From CAZKUB01 sp964592335 (GTDB taxonomy: Archaea; Thermoplasmatota; E2; DHVEG-1), in NCBI GenBank assembly GCA_964592335.1, contig CAZQEU010000056.1, forward strand, positions 1 through 11,173: a stretch of DNA of 11,173 nt, given 5' to 3'. Positions 1 to 6,035 of the stretch are shown piece by piece. Position 1 is the first letter of the stretch. Every line of letters starts with the position of its first letter. The notes below the pieces were generated by a model. It worked only from the letters and a program-made list of their open reading frames with translations, was not told where the DNA came from and did not search any database. The position numbers were made by a program, and so were the translations under genes.

Positions 1-54
1 ACTCAAGTCTATAACTCCCGAAGCTACAAGGATACCAAGCTACCCTACAGGCCC
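1..54 (-). tRNA. tRNA-Pro (CGG anticodon), 3' part cut by window edge
   Basis: Read on the minus strand, the molecule begins at 54 with acceptor strand GGGCCTG (54-48). A D-arm follows, with GG in its loop. The anticodon stem GTAGC pairs with GCTAC allowing G-U pairs (GTAGC/GTTAT), and it closes the 7-nt loop TTCGGGA. The anticodon CGG lies at 20-18 and reads the proline codon CCG. A 4-nt variable loop leads into the first half of the T-stem (TTGAG), and the window edge cuts the rest. The 4-nt variable loop and the GGGCC start match the tRNA-Pro at the other end of the window. It lies 69 nt downstream of rpoD on the same strand, where several archaea carry a tRNA between rpoD and rpl18e. The outermost D-stem pair is G-U and the innermost is a mismatch, which is tolerable. 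Confidence 0.85.
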
Positions 55-100
55 GTGAAATTAAGAAACTTGAATGTAAAATAGATTAAAAGATGTTATT

Positions 101-118
101 ATAAAAAAAGAAAAAATG
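101..118 (-). terminator. Oligo-T terminator after rpoD
   Basis: Just past the rpoD stop, the minus-strand transcript reads ATTTTTTCTTTTTTTAT, two T-runs broken by a single C. Archaeal RNA polymerase commonly terminates at such U-tracts without a hairpin. It probably ends the rps13-rpoD transcript, at least partly, before the tRNA. The TATAATAA that follows on the same strand could also serve as a TATA element for the tRNA; the sequence alone does not decide this. Confidence 0.5.
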
Positions 119-123
119 TTTTT

Positions 124-918
124 TTACTTTAATTTTTTAAGCTGTTTTGAAAATTCTTCATATTTATTTTCAAGTATTTTTGCTGATTCGTATAACGCGG
201 CTTTTGCACTAAGCGATCCATCTGTTTCAAAATAAAAAGTAAAATTGTTTTCATCCCTTTTAATTGTGATAAAATCAATCGTTTCTTGGTCCATATAAGA
301 TTCTAGTGTAGGCATTTTTTTATCATCTTTTAAAACCAGTTTTTCTCCTTTTATTTCAACTAGCCCCTCAGGAAGATTTGATACAAAATCTTTAACATCA
401 CTAAGTTTTGATTTATCAAACTCGATATCATAATCCATTCTATAAGAAGGTGCATGTATGCCTTGCCATTTAGCATGATCCTTTGCTTTCCCAAGTACTG
501 CTTCTACCTCAAGGATAAGTCTTTGATCACCATAAAGTCTTACAATTGGTATTTTATCCTCTGTGATAGCCCAGGTTTTTTCAGAGGGTTGCAGGTCTCC
601 AGAATAAACTGTTCCTTCTCCTTCTTTACTAAGGGTATATCTTACTGTACAGTTAGGACAACCTTTTCCTTTGCACACACATTCATCTTTAAAAGATAGA
701 AGATCTAGATCAGTTGGAACTGGTAGCATTGAAAGACGATGTGATATTATTTCGTCAAATAGAGGGCTTGTGTTATCATAAATTGTAATATCTTCTATTG
801 CAAGTTTTGGAAGTTCTGATAGCATAGTTCTTCTTAATGAATTAACAAAATATGCTTTTGTATCTTCAAGTCGTATAACTGCTTTTTTAGGTTTAATATC
901 TTTGACTTTAACTTTCAT
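124..918 (-). CDS. rpoD: DNA-directed RNA polymerase subunit D (Rpo3)
   Basis: This is the archaeal homologue of eukaryotic Rpb3 and bacterial alpha. It pairs with subunit L to nucleate assembly of the polymerase. The 264 residues are typical for the family. Residues 1-50 carry the dimerisation-domain signature, including FVNSLRRTMLSELP (24-37). The insert domain holds Cys80, Cys82, Cys87 and Cys90 (CxCx4CxxC), which resembles the zinc loop of Rpb3. The segment 165-215, where some archaeal subunits bind an Fe-S cluster, contains no cysteine, so no cluster is expected. The C-terminus returns to the dimerisation domain with an amphipathic, lysine-rich helix. The ATG at 918 follows an AGAGG ribosome site with 8-9 nt spacing. 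That site overlaps the end of rps11, so the gene is the last of the rps13-rps4-rps11-rpoD operon, 12 nt after rps11. Confidence 0.96.
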   Translation of the reverse strand: MKVKVKDIKPKKAVIRLEDTKAYFVNSLRRTMLSELPKLAIEDITIYDNTSPLFDEIISHRLSMLPVPTDLDLLSFKDECVCKGKGCPNCTVRYTLSKEGEGTVYSGDLQPSEKTWAITEDKIPIVRLYGDQRLILEVEAVLGKAKDHAKWQGIHAPSYRMDYDIEFDKSKLSDVKDFVSNLPEGLVEIKGEKLVLKDDKKMPTLESYMDQETIDFITIKRDENNFTFYFETDGSLSAKAALYESAKILENKYEEFSKQLKKLK

Positions 919-930
919 TAAAATGCCTCT

Positions 931-1314
931 TTAAATCCTTCTCCCTCGTCTTCCACCTTTTTTTCGGCATCCATCATGTGGCGTAGGTGTTACGTCTTCT
1001 ATTTTCCCGATTTTAAGACCACTGCGTACAAGAGCTCGTATTGCTGCTTGTGCACCACGACCTGGTTTTGCACCTTTGTTTCCACCTTGACCACGGACTT
1101 TTACGTTTACACGGTCTATTCCTTTCTCACGGACTTGCTCTGCTACAGTTTGTGCAACCTTCATAGCAGTATAAGGTGATCCTTCATCTTTTGCGGATTT
1201 TGTAACCATACCTCCAGAGCAACGTGAAATAGTTTCTGCTCCGGTAAGATCAGTTACTGTGATTATTATGTTGTTAAAAGAAGCAAATATATGAGCGATA
1301 CCAATTCTTGCCAT
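931..1314 (-). CDS. rps11: 30S ribosomal protein uS11
   Basis: uS11 sits on the platform of the small subunit, contacts 16S rRNA near the 3' major domain and lies close to the E-site mRNA path. The 127 residues match the usual archaeal length. Family landmarks are the start MARIGIAHIFASFNNIIITV, the GGMVTKSAKDEGSPYTAM segment (34-51), the VRGQGGNKGAKPGRGAQAAIR region and the basic end PTPHDGCRKKGGRRGRRI. The ATG at 1314 lies only 2 nt after the rps4 stop. It has the strong ribosome site GGAGG inside the last codons of rps4, so the two are translationally coupled. Unlike its neighbours uS4 and uS13, this protein carries no extra charged tail. Confidence 0.98.
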   Translation of the reverse strand: MARIGIAHIFASFNNIIITVTDLTGAETISRCSGGMVTKSAKDEGSPYTAMKVAQTVAEQVREKGIDRVNVKVRGQGGNKGAKPGRGAQAAIRALVRSGLKIGKIEDVTPTPHDGCRKKGGRRGRRI

Positions 1315-1316
1315 TT

Positions 1317-2105
1317 TTATTTTCCTCCTTTATTATCTTCTTTATTTTTTTCACCAGGGTCTTCTTCAGTTTTTTTTACTTCCGATTTTTTATCAGTTTT
1401 TTCTTCTTTTTTAGGTTCTTGCTTTGGTTGTTCTGGTTTTTCTTGTTTGTTTTCTGCAGGTTTTTCTTCAGTTTGTTTTTCCTCTTTTTTGTCTTTTTCT
1501 TCATCTTTAGGCTTTGTCTCTTTTTCCTCTTTGGTTTCTTCTTTTGGTTTTGTATCTTTTTTTACCGGAATTGATTTATATTCTGCTTTCGGACGAGCAG
1601 GATGCATTGTATCATTTAATGGGGAGTCTGAAATATAACCTATGTCACTTTCTTCTTCTTTGTTTACAATGTAACTTGGAACGCTAACTTTTTTTCCATT
1701 TATTGATATGTGGCCATGCGATATCAATTGCCTTGCCTGGTTAGGCGTGCCTGCAAATCCTTTTAGATAAGCAAGTGTCTGAAGTCTTCTTGAAAGAATT
1801 GACTCAATATTTAATGCTAGAACATCATCTAATGTAGAGTTTAAAGGTAAAATATTCATTCTATTTAGATGCATTAAAAGTTCTTCGCTTTCTTTTTTAA
1901 TTTGTTTTTCACCTGTATCTATCTTTGCAAGTAGCTCTCTTGCTTGTGAACGATATTTTTTAAGCCTAGTTTGAGCTTTCCATATCTCTTTTTTGTTTTT
2001 AAGACCATATTTTTTAATAAGCTCGTTTTCTTCTTTTATCCTGTCTTCTTGCCAAGGATGGCTAGGCGTCTCATATCTTTTCCTGGAAAACTTTGGTTTA
2101 CCCAT
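1317..2105 (-). CDS. rps4: 30S ribosomal protein uS4 with long charged C-terminal tail
   Basis: uS4 is a primary 16S rRNA-binding protein that starts small-subunit assembly and lines the mRNA entry channel. The archaeal N-terminus MGKPKFSRKRYETPSHPW is clear. The S4 RNA-binding domain (about residues 104-170) contains SRRLQTLAYLKG and ISHGHISINGKKV. The conserved body ends near residue 180. The remaining 80 or so residues are almost entirely K, E, P, T, Q, D and N, with no aromatic residue, so they are probably disordered. Archaeal uS4 is usually about 170-190 residues, so the tail is an addition. The ATG at 2105 gives the family start. An in-frame GTG at 2114 would add three residues (M-I-N) and overlap the rps13 stop as GTGA. 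Neither start has a good ribosome site, so coupling to rps13 is likely. The tail shares an identical 53-bp stretch with rps13. Confidence 0.96.
   Translation of the reverse strand: MGKPKFSRKRYETPSHPWQEDRIKEENELIKKYGLKNKKEIWKAQTRLKKYRSQARELLAKIDTGEKQIKKESEELLMHLNRMNILPLNSTLDDVLALNIESILSRRLQTLAYLKGFAGTPNQARQLISHGHISINGKKVSVPSYIVNKEEESDIGYISDSPLNDTMHPARPKAEYKSIPVKKDTKPKEETKEEKETKPKDEEKDKKEEKQTEEKPAENKQEKPEQPKQEPKKEEKTDKKSEVKKTEEDPGEKNKEDNKGGK
1422..1474 (-). repeat. 53-bp repeat, copy in rps4 tail
   Basis: This stretch is identical base for base to 2651-2703 in rps13, in the same strand and reading frame. It encodes TEEKPAENKQEKPEQPK in the C-terminal tail of uS4. Identity extends through synonymous positions and breaks at both ends (next bases differ), which fits a recent duplication or gene conversion rather than compositional convergence. 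Confidence 0.93.
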
Positions 2106-2110
2106 ATTTA

Positions 2111-2902
2111 TCACTTATTCTGACTTGGTTCTCTTTTCTTTGATACTCCCAGCGACAGACCTTTTCTATTATTTGCCCTAGTTCTCTGTCCTCTTGCAGG
2201 AAGCCCTCTTTCGTGCCTTATACCTCTATAAGATCTTATTTTTTTCATTATGTTAATCTCATCTCTTAGTTTCATATCAATTTCAGGACCTATAAAATGA
2301 ATGTCTTCTCCGGTATCATAATCTTTACGATGGTTAAGCATCCATTTTGGCGCGTAATTGCTTACATTATCAATTGCGTCTTGTAGTTTTTTAACTTGTG
2401 ATTCTGATAATTTACCAACTTTTAGATTTTTGTCTAAACCGGATTTTTCTGTTATTAAAGTTGCCATATGCATACCTATTCCTTTTATCGAAGTGAGTCC
2501 ATATACTATGTTTTTTGCACCATCTACATCAGTATTTGATAGGCGTACAATATATTGAAAATCATCGTCTTCTTTTTGTTTTTGCTTTGGTTCTGATTCT
2601 TTGCTTTTTGACTCTTTTTTAGGTTTTTCTTCAGATTTTTTAGTTTGTTTCTTTGGTTGTTCTGGTTTTTCTTGTTTGTTTTCTGCAGGTTTTTCTTCAG
2701 TTTTTTTGTGTTCCTTTTTTTCATCTGTTTTATCTTCAGGTTGTTTTTCCTCTTTTGTTTTTACAGGTTTTGTTTCTGTCTCATTAGTTTTTTTCCCTTT
2801 AGTAGGTTGATTCTTTGAATCTTTATCCTGATTATTATTCTCTGTTGTCTCTTGCTTTTTTTGTGAATCTTCTTTTTCTTTTGTTTTTGGATCTTCAGGC
2901 AA
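2111..2902 (-). CDS. rps13: 30S ribosomal protein uS13 with long charged N-terminal extension
   Basis: uS13 sits in the head of the small subunit, contacts the P-site tRNA and forms intersubunit bridges. The conserved protein begins near Asp114 with DFQYIVRLSNTDVDGAKNIV, then the helix-hairpin-helix-like GLTSIKGIGMHMA. It ends with RSYRGIRHERGLPARGQRT and a basic tail. This core of about 150 residues is normal. Residues 1-113 are extra, made almost wholly of K, E, T, P, Q, N, D and S, without aromatics, Ile or Leu, so probably disordered. The start is a TTG at 2902. An in-frame TAA sits immediately upstream, no ATG occurs before the core, and AAAGAGG lies 8 nt before the TTG. It is the first gene of the operon, behind a TATA element at 2935-2951. 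Confidence 0.95.
   Translation of the reverse strand: MPEDPKTKEKEDSQKKQETTENNNQDKDSKNQPTKGKKTNETETKPVKTKEEKQPEDKTDEKKEHKKTEEKPAENKQEKPEQPKKQTKKSEEKPKKESKSKESEPKQKQKEDDDFQYIVRLSNTDVDGAKNIVYGLTSIKGIGMHMATLITEKSGLDKNLKVGKLSESQVKKLQDAIDNVSNYAPKWMLNHRKDYDTGEDIHFIGPEIDMKLRDEINIMKKIRSYRGIRHERGLPARGQRTRANNRKGLSLGVSKKREPSQNK
2651..2703 (-). repeat. 53-bp repeat, copy in rps13 extension
   Basis: Second copy of the 53-bp stretch at 1422-1474, 1229 bp away, encoding residues 68-84 of the uS13 extension. A shorter related block with the GGTTTTTCTTCAG core (plus strand) recurs just upstream at about 2622-2636, so the extension looks built from repeated charged units. Confidence 0.93.
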
Positions 2903-2910
2903 TTAAATAA

Positions 2911-2917
2911 CCTCTTT
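2911..2917 (-). promoter_or_regulatory. Ribosome binding site fixing the rps13 TTG start
   Basis: On the minus strand AAAGAGG lies 8 nt before the TTG at 2902. It is the only good ribosome site in this leader and supports TTG initiation of uS13. Confidence 0.6.
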
Positions 2918-2934
2918 TATTTTATATAATTAAA

Positions 2935-2951
2935 CCTTATAATATATAAGG
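2935..2951. promoter_or_regulatory. Symmetrical TATA element between divergent operons
   Basis: CCTTATA-ATA-TATAAGG is a perfect inverted repeat of 7-bp arms around 3 bp. Read on the minus strand it is a TATA box whose expected start, about 26 nt on, falls near 2920. That leaves a short leader holding the rps13 ribosome site. Read on the plus strand it would start RNA near 2969, upstream of asnS. It could therefore drive both operons. A purine-rich BRE next to it is not obvious on either side. Confidence 0.5.
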
Positions 2952-2979
2952 AAAGTAAAGCCAATAATACTAGAAGCCC

Positions 2980-2987
2980 TATTTAAG
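2980..2987 (+). promoter_or_regulatory. Possible second TATA element (TATTTAAG) for asnS
   Basis: TATTTAAG is AT-rich and TATA-like. If used, RNA would start near 3007. That would exclude the ATG at 2995 and leave 3031 or 3055 as the translation start, agreeing with where AsnRS homology begins. The same 9-mer, CTATTTAAG, precedes the plus-strand gene at 10595. Confidence 0.3.
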
Positions 2988-3054
2988 CGTTAGGATGAGT
3001 ATTACCGTAATTTTGATATGCTTTAATTTTATGACAAGATTAAGTGAAATCGAT

Positions 3055-4365
3055 ATGTCTAAACAAGAATGGGTTAAAATAGAAGATGTTTTTAAAGGTA
3101 ACTATACCGATAAAAAAATTAAAGTCCGAGGATGGATTTATAGAACTCGTAGTAGCGGAAACATTGTTTTTATAATAATTAGAGACTCATCAGATATATT
3201 GCAGACAACTGTGAAAAGAGGTAATCTTTCTGATAAAGAATTTGAAGATGCAAAGAAAGCACTTATAGAATCAAGTGTTGAAATTCAAGGAAATGTAAAA
3301 AAAGACGATAGAGCACCAGGTGGTTTTGAATTAAAGGTTACAAATTTTAATGTTGTTGATTTTGCAGAGGTATTTCCCATTACAAAAGATCAAAGCCCTG
3401 AGTTTCTACTTGACCAAAGGCATTTATGGTTGAGATCACAACATCTCAGCTCGATTTTAAAGATCCGATCTACTGTAGTTGGAGCTATTCACAAGTTTTT
3501 CAGACAAAAAGGTTATTATGAGTTTGATGCACCAATTCTGCAGCCCAACCAATGTGAAGGAGGAAGCACTCTTTTTGAAGTAAAATATTATGAGAACAAA
3601 ACCTATCTATCTCAATCATGGCAGCTATATGCAGAAGCAGGTATTTTTGCTCTTGAAAAAATCTATAATATGGGGCCGACTTTTAGAGCAGAGAAATCAA
3701 AGACATCCAGACATCTCTCAGAGTTTTGGATGGCTGAGATGGAAGCAGCATGGATGAAACTTAATGAAATCACTGAAGTTGCAAAAGAAGAAATAAAATT
3801 TATATTAAAGGAAGTACTTGAAAATAATAAACACGAACTAGAGATTTTAGAACAAGATATCAAAAAACTCGAAAAAATTGCTGATTCTAAATTTCCGACT
3901 ATAACATATACAGAAGCAATCAAAATTCTTAAAGAAAAAGAAGGAATGGATGTAGAATGGGGCAAAGATTTACGAACAATCGAAGAAAATAAACTCATGA
4001 ATCATTTTAAAACACCTGTGGTTGTTACAAATTATCCAATAGATATAATGGCTTTTTACAAACCTAAAGATCCAAAAGACTCTAAGACTGCTCTTTGTTT
4101 TGATATGATAGCACCAGAAGGGTATGGCGAAATAGTAGGCGGATCTGAACGTAGTACCAACATAGAGGATATGAAAAAACGTTTAGAGGATATGGGTGAA
4201 AAAATTGATAATTATGACTGGTATTTTGACTTACGTCGTTTTGGTTCTGTACCACATAGCGGGTATGGTGTGGGTGTTGAAAGAGTAGTTGCATGGATTT
4301 GTGGAATAGAAAATATAAAAGATGCGATACCTTTCCCAAGAACTGTACTGAGATTCACTCCGTAA
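3055..4365 (+). CDS. asnS: Asparaginyl-tRNA synthetase (class IIb)
   Basis: It charges tRNA-Asn with asparagine using ATP. From Met at 3055 (436 residues) the order is an OB-fold anticodon-binding domain (about 22-105, with IKVRGWIYRTRSSGNIVFI) and then the class II catalytic domain. Motif 2 is FRAEKSKTSRHLSEFW (from about 210) and motif 3 is GYGVGVER (403-410). QSWQLY, the EFWMAEME segment and LRRFGSVPHSG point to AsnRS; AspRS usually has QSPQLYKQ and a different motif 2 tail. The reading frame is open back to an ATG at 2995, with another at 3031. The extra hydrophobic residues from 2995 are unlike the family, and homology begins at MSKQEWVKIEDV, so 3055 is chosen. No strong ribosome site precedes any candidate. 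It is co-directional with the acylphosphatase 19 nt downstream. Main doubts: the exact start, and Asn versus non-discriminating Asp specificity. Confidence 0.9.
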   Translation: MSKQEWVKIEDVFKGNYTDKKIKVRGWIYRTRSSGNIVFIIIRDSSDILQTTVKRGNLSDKEFEDAKKALIESSVEIQGNVKKDDRAPGGFELKVTNFNVVDFAEVFPITKDQSPEFLLDQRHLWLRSQHLSSILKIRSTVVGAIHKFFRQKGYYEFDAPILQPNQCEGGSTLFEVKYYENKTYLSQSWQLYAEAGIFALEKIYNMGPTFRAEKSKTSRHLSEFWMAEMEAAWMKLNEITEVAKEEIKFILKEVLENNKHELEILEQDIKKLEKIADSKFPTITYTEAIKILKEKEGMDVEWGKDLRTIEENKLMNHFKTPVVVTNYPIDIMAFYKPKDPKDSKTALCFDMIAPEGYGEIVGGSERSTNIEDMKKRLEDMGEKIDNYDWYFDLRRFGSVPHSGYGVGVERVVAWICGIENIKDAIPFPRTVLRFTP

Positions 4366-4384
4366 TCCTTTTGAGGAAAAAATA

Positions 4385-4657
4385 ATGAAGAAAAATGTTC
4401 ATGTGAAGATTTTTGGTCGTGTCCAAGGAGTTTGGTTTAGAGCAAACACAAAACAAAAAGCAGAGATGTTAGGTATCACAGGTTGGGTTAAAAATACAGA
4501 TGATGGATGTGTAGAAGCAATTTTTGAAGGTGAAGAAGAACAAATCGATAAGATGATTGATTGGTGTCACTTTGGCTCTTCACTTGCAAAAGTTAAAAAT
4601 GTTGATGTAAAAAAACAAGAAATAGTTTATTTTGAAAACTTTGAAATAAAGCATTAA
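4385..4657 (+). CDS. acyP: Acylphosphatase
   Basis: This small cytoplasmic hydrolase splits the carboxyl-phosphate bond of acyl phosphates. The 90 residues are the normal family size. The phosphate-binding loop GRVQGVWFR (11-19) supplies the catalytic Arg19. The second signature, GWVKNTDDGCVEAIFEG, supplies the catalytic Asn37. The ATG at 4385 follows GAGG with 8 nt spacing, 19 nt after asnS, so the two are probably co-transcribed. The frame ends in a TAA running into A8, and a minus-strand gene converges 18 nt on. The physiological substrate of such stand-alone archaeal acylphosphatases is unknown to me. Confidence 0.95.
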   Translation: MKKNVHVKIFGRVQGVWFRANTKQKAEMLGITGWVKNTDDGCVEAIFEGEEEQIDKMIDWCHFGSSLAKVKNVDVKKQEIVYFENFEIKH

Positions 4658-4695
4658 AAAAAATTATTTTGTGGACTACTTTTTCTTTTTTTCTT
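4656..4695. terminator. Convergent oligo-T terminator region
   Basis: A run of eight A (4656-4663) gives a U-tract for the minus-strand operon after its TAG at 4676-4678. The pyrimidine run CTTTTTCTTTTTTTCTTC beyond 4678 gives U-tracts for the plus-strand asnS-acyP transcript, but inside the tail of the opposing gene. No hairpin is evident, as is common for archaeal termination. Confidence 0.5.
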
Positions 4696-4951
4696 CTTTC
4701 TTTTTGCGTTTTTCTTCTGCTATTTCTTCTTGATGTCTTTTTTCTTTTGTAAGAATTCCTTGAAGTGTTCTAATTCGGGAGTTAAGTGTTCTTATTTTAG
4801 TCTCGATTTTTTTCTTTTTAATATTGAAATCAGCTCTTGTAATCTTGTTTGAATCTAGTTTTTCTTTTAACATTCCGATTTTTTGTTCATGTTTTTCTAT
4901 TGCTTTTTCTTTTTTTGCAATATTTTTCTCAAGTCTTTTTTCAAAGCTCAT
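4676..4951 (-). CDS. Small charged coiled-coil protein, function unknown
   Basis: I do not recognise a named family. From Met at 4951 the product is 91 residues, MSFEKRLEKNIAKKEKAIEK and onward, with heptad-like spacing of I, L and M among K, E and R over about residues 5-75. It ends in a nearly pure K/E/R stretch (EEKRKKKEEKKKK). It looks like one long alpha-helix or a helical hairpin, soluble, with no signal or membrane segment. The start at 4951 lies 1 nt after the stop of the UPF0282 gene and has TGGGGA about 8 nt upstream. An in-frame ATG at 5002 would overlap that gene by 50 nt and adds residues unlike a coiled coil, so it was not used. It is the last gene of a four-gene operon. The nucleic-acid- or ribosome-associated look of the basic tail is only a suggestion. 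Confidence 0.75.
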   Translation of the reverse strand: MSFEKRLEKNIAKKEKAIEKHEQKIGMLKEKLDSNKITRADFNIKKKKIETKIRTLNSRIRTLQGILTKEKRHQEEIAEEKRKKKEEKKKK

Positions 4952-4952
4952 A

Positions 4953-5795
4953 TTATTTTCCCCACAGTTTTTTCCTGTGCGCCTCAAGGGTATTATTTTC
5001 ATTACCTAAATATTCTGCGAAAGTTTTAACTTCAAAATCCTTAATATGATAAAGCTTAGTAAAATTTTCTTTATATTTTAGATCCCTGAGAAGATGATGA
5101 TCAAGAATAACTTCACATTTTGTTTCTTTTATTATTCTTAAGAGATTCTCTGATGCATTTTCAATGTCATTCTGACTTATTTTCCAACCTTTAAATATTG
5201 TTGGTGGACCATCCATAATCAATAAATCTGGTTTTTGTTTGATTATGTATTCTGTCGCAGATTTTGTAATGGGTCCTTGAATATCTGAGGCGTGTAACAC
5301 TTTTTTAGAGCAATCAGATATTGTAGTCATTATTACATAACCAAGTCGAACGTTTTCGGGGCCATGAAAAAACGCAGGTGAAAAATTAAGACTTGTATCA
5401 CCAAAATTATGTTCTGAATCATCACAGTATATTAAATCACATATTTTTTCAACTTTTTCTTTGAAATCTTTTCCTCGTTTTGCCTGTGATTTATTTATGT
5501 TTTCTGAGATATCCTTTGCAAAAACTTTTTTATTTTTATAAAAAATTTCGTTTGGATCATAATGGTCATAATGATAATGTGATATAGTTAAAATATTGCT
5601 TTTTTCTGCATAATTTGATATCTTTTGTTTCATCTTAAAAAGAGTTTCATGTTCTTTTTTATGAGGTGGAAGACCATATCTTTTTGGCCCTAAAGCTGCA
5701 GATGGATCAATTAGTATTTTACAATCCTTTGTTTCTACATATGTTGCCATTGATCGGACTCCAAGTGAATCAGATGCTATCGGTTTTATAATCAT
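4953..5795 (-). CDS. UPF0282-family metallo-beta-lactamase-fold protein
   Basis: The 280 residues match the archaeal UPF0282 family of predicted MBL-fold hydrolases. The start IKPIASDSLGVRSMATYVE and KILIDPSAALGPKRYGLPPH (residues 26-45) are family marks. Metal-binding residues visible are HYHYDH (His73, His75, Asp77, His78), probably His144 in FFHGPE, Asp171 in HASDIQGP and His233/234 in LDHHLLRD. This is a complete binuclear metal set. The substrate is not established. No signal or membrane segment is present, so it should be cytoplasmic. The ATG at 5795 follows GGTGA with about 8 nt spacing, 6 nt after the MJ1316-family gene, and the stop is 1 nt before the coiled-coil gene. The Asp and His motifs resemble those of RNA-processing and phosphodiesterase MBL proteins as well as of lactonases, so the assignment stops at fold and family. 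Confidence 0.9.
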   Translation of the reverse strand: MIIKPIASDSLGVRSMATYVETKDCKILIDPSAALGPKRYGLPPHKKEHETLFKMKQKISNYAEKSNILTISHYHYDHYDPNEIFYKNKKVFAKDISENINKSQAKRGKDFKEKVEKICDLIYCDDSEHNFGDTSLNFSPAFFHGPENVRLGYVIMTTISDCSKKVLHASDIQGPITKSATEYIIKQKPDLLIMDGPPTIFKGWKISQNDIENASENLLRIIKETKCEVILDHHLLRDLKYKENFTKLYHIKDFEVKTFAEYLGNENNTLEAHRKKLWGK

Positions 5796-5801
5796 TTTTT
5801 T

Positions 5802-6032
5802 TCACCTTTTAAACATGTTTTTTCCTTCATATGTAATTTTTAGGATCCTATGATATGGGATAAAACCGCTGTGTGTTTGCATAAAAGATTTGCCTATATC
5901 CAATAGCTCTTCCCCATAAATCTTCTTTGTGTTATTTGGTGCACCGCGATGTATATAAAAAATTTCTGCATTTTTTATATCGTATTTTTTCCTCCATTTC
6001 AACTCATTTAAAATAATTCTTGGGTTTGTCAT
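5802..6032 (-). CDS. MJ1316 / UPF0248 (DUF504) family protein
   Basis: This 76-residue protein is the stand-alone form of the domain called MJ1316 (formerly DUF504). The domain has been proposed, from its domain partners, to recognise RNA ends carrying a cyclic phosphate and so to act in RNA repair or processing. Family marks are PRIILNELKWR (4-14), the central IHRGAP (27-32) and IPYHRI (58-63), followed by ITYEGKNMFKR. The length is normal. It lies between two metallo-beta-lactamase genes with gaps of 3 and 6 nt on the same strand, so it is surely co-transcribed with them. The ATG at 6032 has no clear ribosome site and is probably translated by coupling. Family membership is confident; the biochemical role is from the literature's prediction and not shown here. 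Confidence 0.9.
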   Translation of the reverse strand: MTNPRIILNELKWRKKYDIKNAEIFYIHRGAPNNTKKIYGEELLDIGKSFMQTHSGFIPYHRILKITYEGKNMFKR

Positions 6033-6035
6033 AAA

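Noticed and set aside
1291..1638. Open frame on the plus strand rich in Ser and Phe
   Set aside because: It is the antisense of the K/E-rich uS4 tail; low-complexity coding sequence keeps the other strand open. The same holds for 2601-2810 opposite the uS13 extension.
3055..4365. Aspartyl-tRNA synthetase as the identity of the class IIb synthetase
   Set aside because: QSWQLY, RHLSEFWMAEME and the DLRRFGSVPHSG segment match AsnRS better than AspRS; residual uncertainty is stated in the entry.
4676..5002. Longer version of the coiled-coil gene starting at 5002
   Set aside because: It would overlap the UPF0282 gene by 50 nt and add non-helical residues; the ATG at 4951 has a TGGGGA ribosome site and fits the coiled coil.
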